The notes below the pieces were generated by a model that searched no databases, was not told the DNA's origin, and saw only the letters and a list, made by a program, of their open reading frames with translations. Shown here one piece after another: positions 12,504-24,600 of a stretch of DNA of 64,000 nucleotides (the first letter of the stretch is position 1; each line of letters starts with the position of its first letter). The translations under genes and the position numbers were made by a program. The stretch is from Thuidium tamariscinum (taxonomy: Eukaryota > Streptophyta > Bryopsida > Hypnales > Thuidiaceae): the NCBI GenBank assembly GCA_947034885.2, contig OX344753.2:7626001-7690000 (forward strand), written 5' to 3'.

Positions 12504-12618
12504 ACTAGAGCAACACGAGGACTCAATGGATATTATTATCTGGATTATGTTTTTGAAAAGGTTGTATTGTTTGGTTCAAATCGCGGTTCAAACTCAGAGG
12601 TATTACGTTAATTGATGG

Positions 12619-14391
12619 ATGCTCGTACGTATTCGATCAATGCATGTTGGTAGTTGCTGCCTCTTCGAAACTGCACTCCCAAGTACTGATGAACGCAATG
12701 CGACTGTGAAATCTGTCCTTCCTTTCTACAGACGCGAAGAGCCATCAAAGCAAGCAGCCATTCCGTGTGGCGCAGTTCAACAGACAACAAAGAAAGCCAA
12801 CCTGATGAGGGTGCCTCCTGCGCCTCCGCCACCGGCGAAGAGCTGCAACGAGAATGCGCAGCAAGTGCAACCCAAACTCGGCAGCAGACCTCTGGAGGAC
12901 GAAGCACAGGGGACGAGCGAAGCAAGTGCTCGTGACCGTAACAGCAATACCGACATTGCTGATAAGCTTGTGAATGGACAGAGAATCACCTATGATGGCA
13001 GCTACGAGATCGACATTCCAGAAATCCTCAAACCTCTTCTGGAGCGTAAAGATGATGGATTCGTGAAGGTAATGGACTGTCCAATTTTCTTGAGGGGACT
13101 CTTGGAATCGCACCGGAGAACCTTGGAATCGCTCCGGAGACTCTCGGAATGGCTCCGGAGACTCTCGGATCGTTTCTCGAACTTTTTCTGCAGTTTACGT
13201 GAACTCCGAAACGTTTTTCTCAAACGAAAAGGAGGAAGAAGGGAGAAGGCAACAGGTAAAGGCTTGGAGTCTATACCAGGCGATTTACAAGAAAGCATAT
13301 TTCAGAGGTTACCGTTCAAGGAACTGACTCAATCCAAAGCAGTGTCAAAAAGTTGCAAGGACCTCATCGAGGGGGATGTTTTCCGGCGTTCACGAGGATC
13401 AACATCTGGAGTCACGGCGTTGAATTTTTTCATCAAACATGAGGAATGGCAATGCACAGGATTTGATTTGCTCTCGGGGGAATGGCAAGGACTGCCAGCA
13501 TTGGCATGCCTTCCAACCCCAGACCCTAATCTGTTTCAGGAATACTCAATTTGTGGACACGGAGGCCTCATGTGTGCCAATGTTTCCAAATCTGCCCACA
13601 AGGAAGAGCTCTACGTTTTCAACATTTTGACTGGTGAGAAGAAAGAACTTCCTCCCCTAAAGTATTCAAGAAGTCCCGTACTCCTGCACATATGGGTTGA
13701 TTCTGTGACAGACTCTTACAAAGTCATAGCTGCTGGAAGCGCATCAAGTTCGGGAGAGAAGGACCTCTCACGAAGGATTGAAGTTTATGATTCTCGCACT
13801 TCGGAATGGGAAATAGGGAGTGATATACGTGGTCCCGAATTTGGATTAAATGAGCACCAGGTAGGAGTATGCGTGAATGGTGTATTATACTTTCTTATGT
13901 TTCTCGACGGTGATGATGGCCAGAAAGGTATTGTTGCATTTGATATTGAGAAAGGGGAATTTCTGGAGGACAGGACTTGCGCAGTGCCATTTTCTTTGTT
14001 TTGCAATACTCTTCAACTGCTGGAAAGCTCTGGGACGCTTTATTTGTTCTCCGAGCAAGAACGCGACGGCGTTGTGGAGCATTGCATTGATGTAGTCGAA
14101 CTCTGCCAGGACTCGGATCTTGGAGAGCCGCAATTGCGGACCGTGCTTAGAGTCAAGAAGTCTGGTGGGCGAGGGCTTTTAGTGTACCCGGAGTTCATTT
14201 GCGTGCCATATGGAGTTGGAAAATTGTGTGTATTTAACACCATTAATCGTGATGGTGTGGTTTATGATCTTGATAATGGAATGCAATCTGACGTTTTAGA
14301 GGCTCCGCCTGGGAATCAAAGAGGGGAAAACTTCTTTTGCTTGAACCCCGTGTCTTTTACTCTTGCACCAAACTCTGCCAGCAAGCCTTGA
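12619..14391 (+). CDS. F-box protein with beta-propeller-like C-terminal half
   Basis: A single open frame of 590 codons. Residues about 216-256 (LESIPGDLQESIFQRLPFKE and following) fit an F-box, the segment that binds SKP1 in SCF ubiquitin ligases; F-box proteins choose the substrate. The C-terminal 300 residues contain repeated units such as RRIEVYDSRTSEWEIG and GIVAFDIEKGEFLED, which resemble the kelch/F-box-associated propeller of plant F-box proteins. The N-terminal 210 residues are low in recognisable domains, with a Pro run (PPAPPPPA, residues 66-73) and a basic patch just before the F-box. Residues 162-185 come from a 21-bp tandem repeat. The first ATG of the frame is chosen; M63 is an alternative, and an upstream leader exon cannot be excluded. 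Part of this coding sequence has an inverted copy upstream. The substrate is unknown. Confidence 0.85.
   Translation: MLVRIRSMHVGSCCLFETALPSTDERNATVKSVLPFYRREEPSKQAAIPCGAVQQTTKKANLMRVPPAPPPPAKSCNENAQQVQPKLGSRPLEDEAQGTSEASARDRNSNTDIADKLVNGQRITYDGSYEIDIPEILKPLLERKDDGFVKVMDCPIFLRGLLESHRRTLESLRRLSEWLRRLSDRFSNFFCSLRELRNVFLKRKGGRREKATGKGLESIPGDLQESIFQRLPFKELTQSKAVSKSCKDLIEGDVFRRSRGSTSGVTALNFFIKHEEWQCTGFDLLSGEWQGLPALACLPTPDPNLFQEYSICGHGGLMCANVSKSAHKEELYVFNILTGEKKELPPLKYSRSPVLLHIWVDSVTDSYKVIAAGSASSSGEKDLSRRIEVYDSRTSEWEIGSDIRGPEFGLNEHQVGVCVNGVLYFLMFLDGDDGQKGIVAFDIEKGEFLEDRTCAVPFSLFCNTLQLLESSGTLYLFSEQERDGVVEHCIDVVELCQDSDLGEPQLRTVLRVKKSGGRGLLVYPEFICVPYGVGKLCVFNTINRDGVVYDLDNGMQSDVLEAPPGNQRGENFFCLNPVSFTLAPNSASKP
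13101..13175 (+). repeat. 21-bp tandem repeat inside the F-box gene
   Basis: Units start at 13101, 13122, 13143 and (partial) 13164, consensus CTYGGAATSGCTCCGGAGACT. Each encodes seven residues of the type LESLRRL, so the array keeps frame and gives an amphipathic, Arg-rich helical stretch just before the F-box. Confidence 0.85.
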
Positions 14392-17300
14392 TCCTTTCAA
14401 TGGCGCTGGACAGTGGAGGGGTTTCGAAATTTCTCTGCTCAGTGAATGAAGCCAAACTATGGCATTTGCAGTTACTATTGACTGTTAATTTTTACTTTTG
14501 AGTTTCTTGGTACTAAAGTTGAGATCCCTTTGCTTATGTAATCTCTCGGGGTCAAGATACAATTACCACGGGCAAGTTCTTGATTTGGAGGCTCATTGAG
14601 CCGAGTTGGTTTGAAGGAGTTGGATCTATACAGCTTATCCTCACTTCTTATTTCTCATTGTGAGGGGCTCTTATGTCTACCCGAGTCCATGGCATGTTGG
14701 TCAAATTATCCTCACTACTTATTTCTCATCAACAGGAATTAAAATGCTATGAATCCTGAATTAAGTAGTCACTACAGGCGCGGTTGTTTCACTGTGGAAT
14801 GGGAATCTCTAACTACGCCTGCAATCAGGAATGACCGGATCGAATGTTGCACAAGAAGACAGTCGGATATAAGTATATGAGATTTGGGGCAGTGTGATTG
14901 ACCGGAGGCGTTTTGAATCACAAGGTTGGGATTCGCATACACGGTGGAAGGTCGCGCATCTTATGTTATTCTAAATATGTATATCGAAAACTATAAAACA
15001 AGAGGGGGAAAAACAAAAAAAATTAGAAGGATGCACTGCGCTCACCTCCACAGCGCATTCTACTTGCAATGGAGAATTTAATGACTTGTACCAGCAAGTT
15101 CAGTGGAGGAACTGAATTGTTCGTCAGGAATATATCCCGCTTTCGGGAAGCCATGAAATCGGGTTTAGGGTTATTTCGAATTCCTGGAGACAATTGTCCC
15201 ACATGAAGCACCAATGTTCAATCGTTTCATCGAACGCTTGCATGTTTCTATGATAATTAAAGCGCCAGCAAATGGAGCAAAAGTAATGCCTTCATTGATT
15301 GATGACCAGTTTTCAGAAACGATTGGGACTTGTTATTGCTACTGCCAGTGACTCAGAAGTTATCAATCTTGTGAATTACCAACCGTACCAGAGAGATCTG
15401 GTGATGTACATAATGAGTTAATGACTTTGTCAAAGTCAATGACTCTTCCGTTTTGTCTACCACAGGAGGAATGTTGGGAGCTCATCACTTGAGAGTAAGT
15501 TCTAGTATATGCTACCTTTAAATACTATTTAAATGTTGTTTTTATCCGTTTTAAGCGTGGTTTTCCAGTATTATAATACGGATCACATTGGGTACAAGGG
15601 CCAAACTGTGGTATCAAATTTTGATCCAGTTCAGAGAAAATTCGGGTACATACTCTGCCAACAGTTTCAATTCCCTGAGTGCATTGAACCACATTTTCTA
15701 AATAAACAAGCATCGTGGTTCACGATGCGGCGTATTCAAATGTGGTGCAAGGGTTGCTTATTTAGTCTTGCAGCCATGTGGATGGTTCCATTAGGAATAT
15801 CAAGAGAACTTCTATTGTAAACACAAGGACAAATCTCTCTTATGATTTACTTTTAATGAAATTTTCTTGTGCATTATCAAAGAGGGAGGTTATCACTTTG
15901 TAGTAGACAACCTCATTTGCATTTAAAGAGGGATAGGCATTAACGTTCTTGCACCATTTGCTAAAACATCCACTTAAATGTATGAAAAGATGAGTTCTTA
16001 GATCAAAATGGTCAGTCAATATGAGAGGGATTGAATCCTAACTGGTATAGTATCCTCTACCTTCTCTTAAGAAATTCTCATTACACTGATTTTGCAACGT
16101 TGCTAATAGAATAACTTTCATAAAACTAGACATTGTAGGACTGTCACGGTAAGGAGTCACTAGATGGATAATGAGCCCAGCTTGATTTAGACCACCATTG
16201 ACAGACGGTTATCTAGGGCACACAAGAGTCTCTCTTTGAAAATTTGTGAATTCGTACAAACTTCGATTAGATTAGAACCACTGAAAACGCATTTCTCAAT
16301 CAACAGTAGAACGAATACAAACAGTAAAGGAAACATAGTTTAATGTTGACACAGTTTACGATCAAGCATTCTCTTTCACCAAAACTGGGAGGACTACTGA
16401 AAATTTCCACACGATTTCTTAAAGTTGCACACTACGTGCATCAAGTTGGGCTGGTAAATCCTGACGCTAGCTAGCTAGCAGCAACTCCTCATGATCCACG
16501 GCTGGCTAGCATCTTATTGCCCCTCGAGGTAATGAAAAATGGTAATTGCGTACTTTGCACTAAACTCTAGTAATTGAACACTTTGCAACAAACTACCATC
16601 GAAGTAAATAATCAATAAATAATCTCGGAAACACTATCAATAACAGGATCCCACTAGATACAACTATAAAAACACTCCGGTGAACTACAAGTCTGGCTCT
16701 TACTCATCCTCCCGAGAGCTCATGTAATTGAATCATGTCTCATTGGTTCACATCAATTGTAAGCTCTGGTCTAGCTGCACATGAATCATAGCCATGGAAG
16801 GGCGAGGTCTCACAATTGCTCTAGTTTGCACTTGCTCGTCAATTCTCCAGAGGCACCTGTAAGAAACCCACATGGAATGTCAATACAGTAATTTTTCTGA
16901 TTTTTAGAGTCACCTAGCCTTCTGAGAAACCTAGCTGGAAACCACAATTAGCGATTCATGAACATCCAATCAAGTGTCTTCAAGTGTTTCGTTGACATTC
17001 AATCAAGGTTGCTAACATTGAGTGTTTAGTATTTCTAATTTGTTACCAACACTACATATTACTGTTGATCCAATATAAAGAAGGAATCTCACATATTTCA
17101 CCAATCAAATAACTGAAATCAACTAGGAAAAATGATAATTTTGAGTGCATTATTTTAGCCCTTGTGAGCCCTGCTCTCGGCAGTTTGAGAATTGGGATAA
17201 GCATCATATTCTAACATGACTCACCCAAGATTGACAAGCTTTCTACACTTGAATTCTGTTTAAGCATCTTTCTACTTCCGCACAACTCCTTCAAATTCAA

Positions 17301-17420
17301 TTGAAATTCTCTCATTAGACAGAATGAAAGAGATATTCTACTTCTTTCCTGAAAGAGTGGCGGTGTGCATTTAAACGAAAGTAAATAAAAAAGAACATCA
17401 AGTTGGTCCCACATTATAGT
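14392..17420. other. Intergenic region between F-box and LRR genes
   Basis: Convergent 3' flanks of the F-box gene (plus) and LRR gene (minus). Open frames up to 95 codons exist, none recognisable. CAAT/TATA-like and GCTAGCTAGC sequences occur (about 16468-16477) but cannot be assigned a role. Confidence 0.5.
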
Positions 17421-17740
17421 TCAAGAGACTGAGGACACATGATGTTCCAATTGCGAACAAGCAAATTGCCTCTATCGAAAACCATGACAGCAAAGGTAAG
17501 CTAAGAAACTGAAAAAACTGAGGAGACATGTTCCAATTGTGAACAAAAGAGTCGCCACTTTTGAAAACAAGGGCAACGCATTTTAAGCTAAGAAACTGAA
17601 AAAAATGATGAGACACGTTCGAATTGCGAACAAGCAAGTTGCCACTATTGAAAACAGGGACAAAGCGATTAAGTGAAGAAACTAAGGAAACTAAGGGGAC
17701 ATGTTCCAACTGTGGACAAGTAAGTTGCCACTAGTGTTGA
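17420..17740 (-). repeat. 87-bp tandem repeat, ~3.7 units
   Basis: The marker GTTCCAATTGYGAACAA recurs at about 17443, 17530, 17617 and 17703, giving a period of 86-87 bp. Each unit also carries AAGAAACTGAAAAAA and a GCCACTNTTGAAAAC block. Because 87 is divisible by three, the minus strand stays open for 103 codons with a 29-residue periodic peptide. This is probably a by-product of the repeat rather than a protein. It lies just 3' of the LRR gene's stop codon, possibly in its 3' UTR. Confidence 0.85.
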
Positions 17741-17863
17741 AACCTGAGGCAAAACTCAACAAAAAATAGGATTCCTCCATGATATGTGATTACTTGGCCA
17801 ATCAGAATGAGAGTGGCAGATGGATGCGTAGGCTTGGTCGCATACCTTGGAAATAGGGACGCA

Positions 17864-20289
17864 TTACTCGTACCCCGCCTTGGCGCCCCAGTAGCGGCAG
17901 CAGCAGTACACAATGGCCGCGACCGCCACCAGCGACCCCAGCGTGGCGAACACGATGACCACAATGTTGGGCTTCTTCTTGGAGCTGGGCGCGTCGCCCC
18001 CGTCCAACGCCTCCGCGGGCGCGAGCGCGGGGCCATAATACTCCGGCGCCAGGGTAGGCTCCAGGGCGCCGCACAGCTTGAGTCCATTTGCGAGCTTGGC
18101 CGACGTGATGGTGTTGTTGTAGCACAAGAGCGGGTTACCGGACGCCTTGAACGTCGTCAGCTTCGACATGAACAAGTTGTCGAACGGGAGCTGCCCCGTG
18201 AGGGAGTTGTTGCTGAGATCCAAGTAGGTCAGGGGCAGGTTCCCGAGCTCCTCCGGGATGGTGCCGTTCAGCTTATTGAAGCTCAGGTCCAATTTTGTTA
18301 AGAAGGGCAGACTCGCGAGGGTCTTGGGGATGCCCAAGCGCAGGTTGTTTCTGCTCAGATCCAGAGTCTGCGAAGGAATAGGGAGGGGCGACGGGGTTAG
18401 TTGGCAGAATGTTCACGTGCAATTCACAGCCAAAAGCAGTCTGATGAAGCATTGAGGGATCAGATTTCATGACTTCCTAAATGTTCACTTGTGCATCCCA
18501 TCACTGAAACAACAGTGAAAAAACGACATTGGAAGGTTGAAACAGCGCTGGAAGGATCTTAATTTTTTCTTGATAATTTCCATACCCATGACTCCCTTAG
18601 ATTTGAAACCAAATACGATATTTCTTACTATTGTTTCCTAACAAGTCTGCGCTAATGTGACCGTAACGGACTTACGAAACATCGTGTACATTACTCGCAA
18701 TTGATTAATAAACTATAAAAAAAACCACCTGAAGTTACTCTTGCCCTCTCAAAAGTCAGTGCTTCTAACTCCAGAACAGCATTTTTTCTGAGAGATAGAT
18801 TCTCCACTTGCCAGAATTAGATCTTTTGATGTAATTAGAGCACCCCATTGTGCGATAGAAAGGACGATCTCATTTCAAGTGGCCCACAGGAACTAAGCAG
18901 TGGATCTCACACTTGTCAGTTCAACAAAGTCCATGGAAGTCGACACTGTAGATTAGAGTTGGTTTGTGGAAGTGACAAGCATGAATTGTAAAGGATTATG
19001 GACCTCGCATACAGTGTGATTGGGAAACGGGAATTTTGCAGAGAAGAGCGAGCGAGCACCTTTAAAAGGCCGAGGTTGCCGAGGCCACTAATTATGTGGT
19101 CGTCGAGTTGGTTGTGGCTGAGATCGAGGTTCGTGAGTGACGGTATCTTGGTGATCCCGATGGGGATGGACCCACTGAGCTGGTTGCCGGACAAGTCAAT
19201 GCTGGTGAGCGTCGCTGCGGCCGGCCAGTCCGTGGGAATGCCGCCACCGATGGAAGTATTCGCCAGGGTCAGCTCCTTCAAATTGGGCAGCTGGTTGGTG
19301 ATGACGCTCATGCCCGAGGCGACTTTCACGTACGTATCCTGGATGTGCAAGGTTTCCAGATTCGTGAAGCGCCCGATCCACCATCCGACCAGCACGGGCG
19401 CACCTGCCACCGTTAGCGACGTGAGCGACGCGACCATCCGGGCGGTGGGCTCGGGCAAGGGCGCCACGAGCGCGCAGTTCGTGAAGCTCAGGTCCGTCAG
19501 GTACGGCCCGATAGCGGCCAAGTTCGCCTCGGTGAGCGTGGCGGTGGCGGGGCAGTCCTGCGCGTTCAGCGTTACCAAGTGCGCTGTAGTGGCGTTCAGG
19601 TCGCAAGTGAGCACCGAGGGGAGAAACTTGGAGCACGCTTCCGCCGTTGCCTTAATGCCCAGCGCGTTGAGAGCTTTCACTTGCGCGGCGTCGAGCGGGA
19701 CGCCCGTCGGCGGCGCCAGCCCGGGCGCCACCGCCGGGGTAACAGCGACGGGCGCCACGGCGGGGCCTAATGCTGTGGGTGCCTTCGCTACTGGTGCCTT
19801 CGCTACTGGTGCCTTCGCGACTGGCGCTTTGGCAACCGCTGGCGCTACGGCGGGCGCTTTCACGGGGGCCACGGCGACTGCTGGCGGTTTCGCCACCGCG
19901 GGAGGCTTTGCAGGCGCGACCGCCACTGCCGGAGGTTTCGCAACCACGGGCGCGACCGCTACTGCTGGAGGTTTCGCAACCACGGGCGCGACCGCTACTG
20001 CTGGAGGCTTCGCAACCACGGGCGCGACCGCCACTGCTGGAGGTTTCGCAACCACGGGCGCGACAGCCACGACTGGTGGCTTCGCCACTACGGGAGCTGG
20101 AGCTGCTTTAGGGGGCAACACGACCGCCGCGGGTGCTGCGGCTACGGGCGCCGCGACCACCGCCGCTGCTCTGGAAAAGAACCCTTCCGCTGACGGGGAC
20201 CCGATCAGCAGCAACAGAACCAGCATTGCTGGACAGAAGGTCACACTGACGTTCGGTGATCGCCGTTGCCGGCATTCTAAACGCGCCAT
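17864..20289 (-). CDS. LRR membrane protein (receptor-like, no kinase)
   Basis: Two exons: 20289-19060 and 18367-17864, joined in phase 0. The donor is AAAG/GTGCTC and the acceptor TTCGCAG/ACTC. The join restores the LRR motif across the junction (GLLK then TLDLSRNNL). The product is about 577 residues. It has a hydrophobic signal segment near residues 21-30 (AMLVLLLLIG), then an Ala/Pro/Val-rich stretch to about residue 205 built on the 12-mer VVAKPPAVAVAP. Leucine-rich repeats follow (LTSIDLSGNQLSGSIP, LTNLDLSHNQL, LTKLDLSFNKLNGTIP, LTYLDLSNNSLTGQLP), then a transmembrane helix at about 545-567 and a ten-residue basic tail. The layout suggests a cell-surface LRR protein anchored in the membrane, with the Pro-rich part possibly contacting the wall. 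It has no kinase domain, so signalling would need a partner. An upstream in-frame ATG at 20322 would add 11 residues. Confidence 0.85.
19886..20113 (-). repeat. 36-bp coding minisatellite in the LRR gene
   Basis: Units begin at about 19934, 19970, 20006, 20042 and 20078 (period 36), with irregular shorter units before 19934. Each encodes VVAKPPAVAVAP. High similarity between units suggests recent copy-number change, which would alter the length of the Pro-rich stalk between alleles. A further AKAPV run at about 19780-19830 is built on a 15-bp unit. Confidence 0.85.
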
Positions 20290-21600
20290 GGCCAATCCGG
20301 TGGGATCAAATGTCCTGAGCAAATCACATCATTCCACCACATCAGGTGATTCGGCCGGCCATCACATGATGATCACACATTGCACCCTAAAGACTAGAGA
20401 TCCCAACCTCGTGGAGCTCAATTCAAGTCTTCCGGAAGCGCAAGCTGGCAATAATTCAACAAACGTAAGAATATCACAACACGTCAACACGGTGACACCA
20501 ACGTACTGAACCACACATTGTTGGCACGTGCGGATCAATGTGTTCTAATCGAAGTGGGTGGTGCCGTAGCAGACCAACCGTAATTTTCCTACTCTGAATT
20601 CGACTCAGTCAAACGTCCAGCACCTCCTCATTCTCGCCGTACGTAACGCGATCGATCGCACATTCACACATTCAGTGCAAAGCAGACACTACGGCAACCT
20701 TTGCCACTGGCCGGAGACTTCAATGCCCATTACCTCTGTAACTACTGCATTTACAAACACGTTGCAATGAATGACCAACATACACATAAAACAAAAATCT
20801 CCAAGCGCAAATGTTCGCCGCTACGTAAGTGATCCCACGAACAATCTAGTGCTGACATCCCCAACTCCAATGCCCGTCCAAGCTTCGACCTCCAAGCGTC
20901 TACACCCTCCGACTACCCCAGTAACACTCCAAGCAGGAACATACACAGACACCCGTGTAGCGTTTCTCGCTGTCTATTACGCCTCACAAGCTTCACGAAG
21001 GCAATGCAACATGCAGTATCAAAGACTAAACCAACAGCAGATCAAGAGATTTAAGGGGAGTGAAAGGGAGAGCAAGCTCTATAGTTCGTTACCTCCAGAC
21101 AAGTCCGTGACGCTGGATGCGAAATTCGTGATGGAGCGAGCTTGGCAAAGCTGGCTCTCACTATTCTCACCGCCGCATTGGTGTCCCCAGCTCCCGTTCT
21201 CGCTCACCCAAACCTCGAGCTGCAATGTAACTTGAGTGAATGACTAACTACAGCAAGCAGCAAGGAGCTCCGGCCGGGAGCTTGTAGCTTGGAAGGTTTG
21301 GGAGATGAGAAGAGAAGAGGACCAAGCTAGGAAATAAAAAAGACGGAGCTAGCACGCACTTAAGCTAGGGTGGTGAAGGAGGGCCATGGCCGTAGGCAAT
21401 CAGTGCAGCTGGGAGCTGCTACGGCAATGAGGGCGCCACAACACATGCAGCAGCAGCAGAGCAGCTGGAGCAGTAAGTTAGCGGCAGCGGCAGCGGTAGC
21501 GGCAAGGGGTGGCTGAGTGGTTTCCTTCTGTTGCGGTAGAGACTTCGGTGCTCTGACCTAACCCTGACATCCCTTTGGCAGTAAGGTATTCCGCCCCTTT
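20290..21600. other. Upstream region of the LRR gene
   Basis: GC-balanced sequence that should contain the LRR gene's promoter and 5' leader. An open frame of 154 codons on plus (20771-21235) has no recognisable feature and I do not call it a gene. Short AGCAGC and AGCGGC runs occur at about 21447-21505. Confidence 0.4.
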
Positions 21601-24600
21601 GATTGTCCCCCATGGGTATCAAGAGTCATTCATGATTAATTTGTGTTTGATTAGTCTTTGGAAGGAAAAATTGAATGGGAAAAAAACTTGCTTCAAATTG
21701 TTTTTATTTCATTTTCTATGAAAATTTGAAGATTAAAGGTAGTAAAAAACCTTTCAATGTCTCAAGATCAATATGTGAAAAGGAGGAATGCAAGGGATGA
21801 GAGTTTATCATAACATCTCAAGCATTGAGCAAACTTCACTATTATTGAATTAGAAGCAAGTTGGGAATGGAATCAACATAAGTCTTAGAATTGGAAAAGG
21901 GGTTAGGAATGGGCTTGGTTACCTTACACTGTTGTCTATCCCTTAACTCCTCTCCTATTGTTTGAGAACCACACCTAAGGTAGGAAGTTCATTGTTGACC
22001 ATTTGGTCCTTACAATTTATGCGTATTGGGTTCACAAATTTTTTTAGCAAAAGAATGGCAAATCATCAAGAATTTTTCACAATTATATTGGTCAAATCAT
22101 ATTAGAAGGGCGGGGGGATGCATCATAGGCAATCGATGAAAAATCACAAAAAGATCCAATAAGTGTACTACACAAAATGACCCTAGAGGATGTACTATTC
22201 TTGGCCTTTGGGATGCTAATGTGGCTCTTTTAATTCCCCACATGGTGCCATTTACAATCTAAAAATATTCCTTTATATTGTAAAACAATGTAGGAATATT
22301 GTGCTATGAGTAGGAATAGCATGGGAATGTTGAAATGGTAACTTCTACACCAAATTTCAACCCTTGCAACCCCAATTGCACACTTTATACACTTTCTACT
22401 ACATTAGGATGTACTCAAAGCAAAACTAGGTTGAAGACTAGAGAATTTAAGTGGATTCTAGTCTATAATGGAGTTATTTTTCTTAATCACCTTTTACATA
22501 TGCAACTCCTATTATTACATTTTGCTTCAATTTTTTGAATATATCTTTGAATAAAGAATTGATTTTCAAAGTGTTGATTATGGATGAATTAAAAATTGAC
22601 TTGAAGCACAATCTACGCCATCCACTACCAAAAAAAAGTATTACATTTATAGCTAGGGTTTGCACTAGTAAAAAGGTGTTTATGCAACACCAAAACCTAA
22701 AATTTTAACTTAGTACCCTAGGGACCAACCATTCTACTAGTGATGTAGTGATTGGTTTTTGTAAACTATAAACATTGCTTTGATTTCTTATCTTTTAAGA
22801 GATAGGCCTGGCCTAAGGGGTTTATTTTTCAAAGAATCTTCACTATTTCATTTCCAATATTTAACTATATACCAACTTCTTAATATCATTCTATTTGGCT
22901 TTTAAAAATGCATCTATCATCCTAATTTTTGTATTACAAATTACAAATGAAAGATTTTTGCATTAGAAAGTTTGTTAAAATTATGAATAGTAGCTATGAA
23001 ATTTCTCATTGCTTTAAGGAGGGTAGAAGATCATCATTGATTGGCCTTTTCAATAAACTTAATGATGCCTATGTTATAGAGATTCTAAAATCAAATTTTA
23101 GGCAACTTTTCAAAATATTGTGTTAGAGTTAGTTTTAGAAAGATGTGTCCCAATTACAAAGGTATAAAGTAAAACAACCCATTGTAGTTACAATTAGGAT
23201 TCTATCCTCATGCCATTGTTAAAAAATTTCAAATTTCTTCCCACATAAAGACAGGTGTAGGTCAAATCACACTCTAATGTACCACAAAAGGGGTTAGACA
23301 AACCAAAATCTGTAATGTATTTTCTTTCAATCTATTGTTTTCTAATGCTAATCTATTAATTACATGTGATTTACTCCTTTTTTATTAAAGCTTCAAGTCA
23401 TGTTAAGACTAATAGTATTTTATTCATGAAAAAAACAAAAATTCTTTAATAAAAATCTAATTGTAGTTGAACTATCATTGTGTCAAGTTTTCAATAGACA
23501 AAAGGAGTCTCATTTCTAATGAGTAGTAAAGCAATTGAATCCCAAAAAAATCATGTGGATATATATTCATATGATAAAGTAGAAAATGACTTTTCTGACA
23601 TAAATTGAATATATTTTTATTTTCTATAATATTCAGAAGTAAATATTTTTGAACATTTTTCTCAATATATAAAATAATCCAAATGATGATTGTGTGAGAA
23701 TAAAAAATGTATATATTATTGACATTTAGGTCCTAGTATAATCTCTTTTTGAAATTAAATGTTTGACTTTGTTTTTAGAACAAATGAACACTTTGTTGAT
23801 AATCAATTAATTGATTAAAAAAATATACTATATTTAGTTTAAGAATAATTTTCATAAAATCTTTTTTCATAGTTGTATACTTCATAAACTTAAATAATCT
23901 TGATAAAAAAATCCTTTTAAAGTGCTTTATTGTAAAAGAAATCCTAAATTTAGCTTGATTTAAATCTATTTAAAGATTTTTTATAATTTTTTTTTGAAAT
24001 CATTATTAAAATACATCGGAGTACTATCCATCTATAAACTTTTTTAAAAAGTGACAACATCAAAGTAATTTAAAGCTTTGAAACTTCAAAAAAGGACTTT
24101 AGTTCTATCCTAGTAAAGTAATGCCAATGGTACCTTTGAGTGTGGTTTGACCCGTGTGAGAAACTACAAGAACAATTGAAATTATATTATTTTGGCAAAT
24201 TATGAATTTGCTATGAATTTTTAAAGTGTTCAGCCTAAAAGAATCTGTAGACTACCTCAAAATCAAGATGAAACTATATCCATAATGCTCACCTTATTTT
24301 TTTGAAGGAGTCAAATATTTTCTAATGCAAAAGACCTTAAAAAGTCACTTCTTACAATGATTTGCATAAAAATAGTTGGATGTTCTTAATGAGTTCACTA
24401 ATCACTTTATTCCTGTTAGATAAGACATTGATTGTGGTTTTAAAAACCATCATGAGGTCATTGGGTGTTTGTCATAGGTCGTTTGACTGCAATAGATCGT
24501 TCTACCTTAGACTCTTGGATCATGAATAAGATAGAACCATCTGTAACCAATCATCTAAAGTACTCTAGACATGACACAAGGCAAAACAAATATTTTCAAA

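Noticed and set aside
12382..12615. 77-codon plus frame upstream of the F-box gene
   Set aside because: Its peptide matches the antisense reading of the F-box gene (VGDSLSI, SNVGG, CFARPL-like). It is explained by the inverted duplication and is not a separate gene.
19196..20111. Other frames of 110-150 codons overlapping the LRR exon
   Set aside because: They arise from the lack of stop codons in GC-rich repeat DNA and have no independent features.
18998..20509. A 503-codon plus-strand frame opposite the LRR gene
   Set aside because: It is the antisense shadow of the GC-rich LRR exon: its Gly/Ala/Thr repeats mirror the minus-strand Ala/Pro/Val repeat. The minus strand has the signal peptide, LRRs and splice junction.
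20771..21235. 154-codon frame upstream of the LRR gene
   Set aside because: No domain, signal, repeat or splice context; it lies in the expected promoter and leader region.
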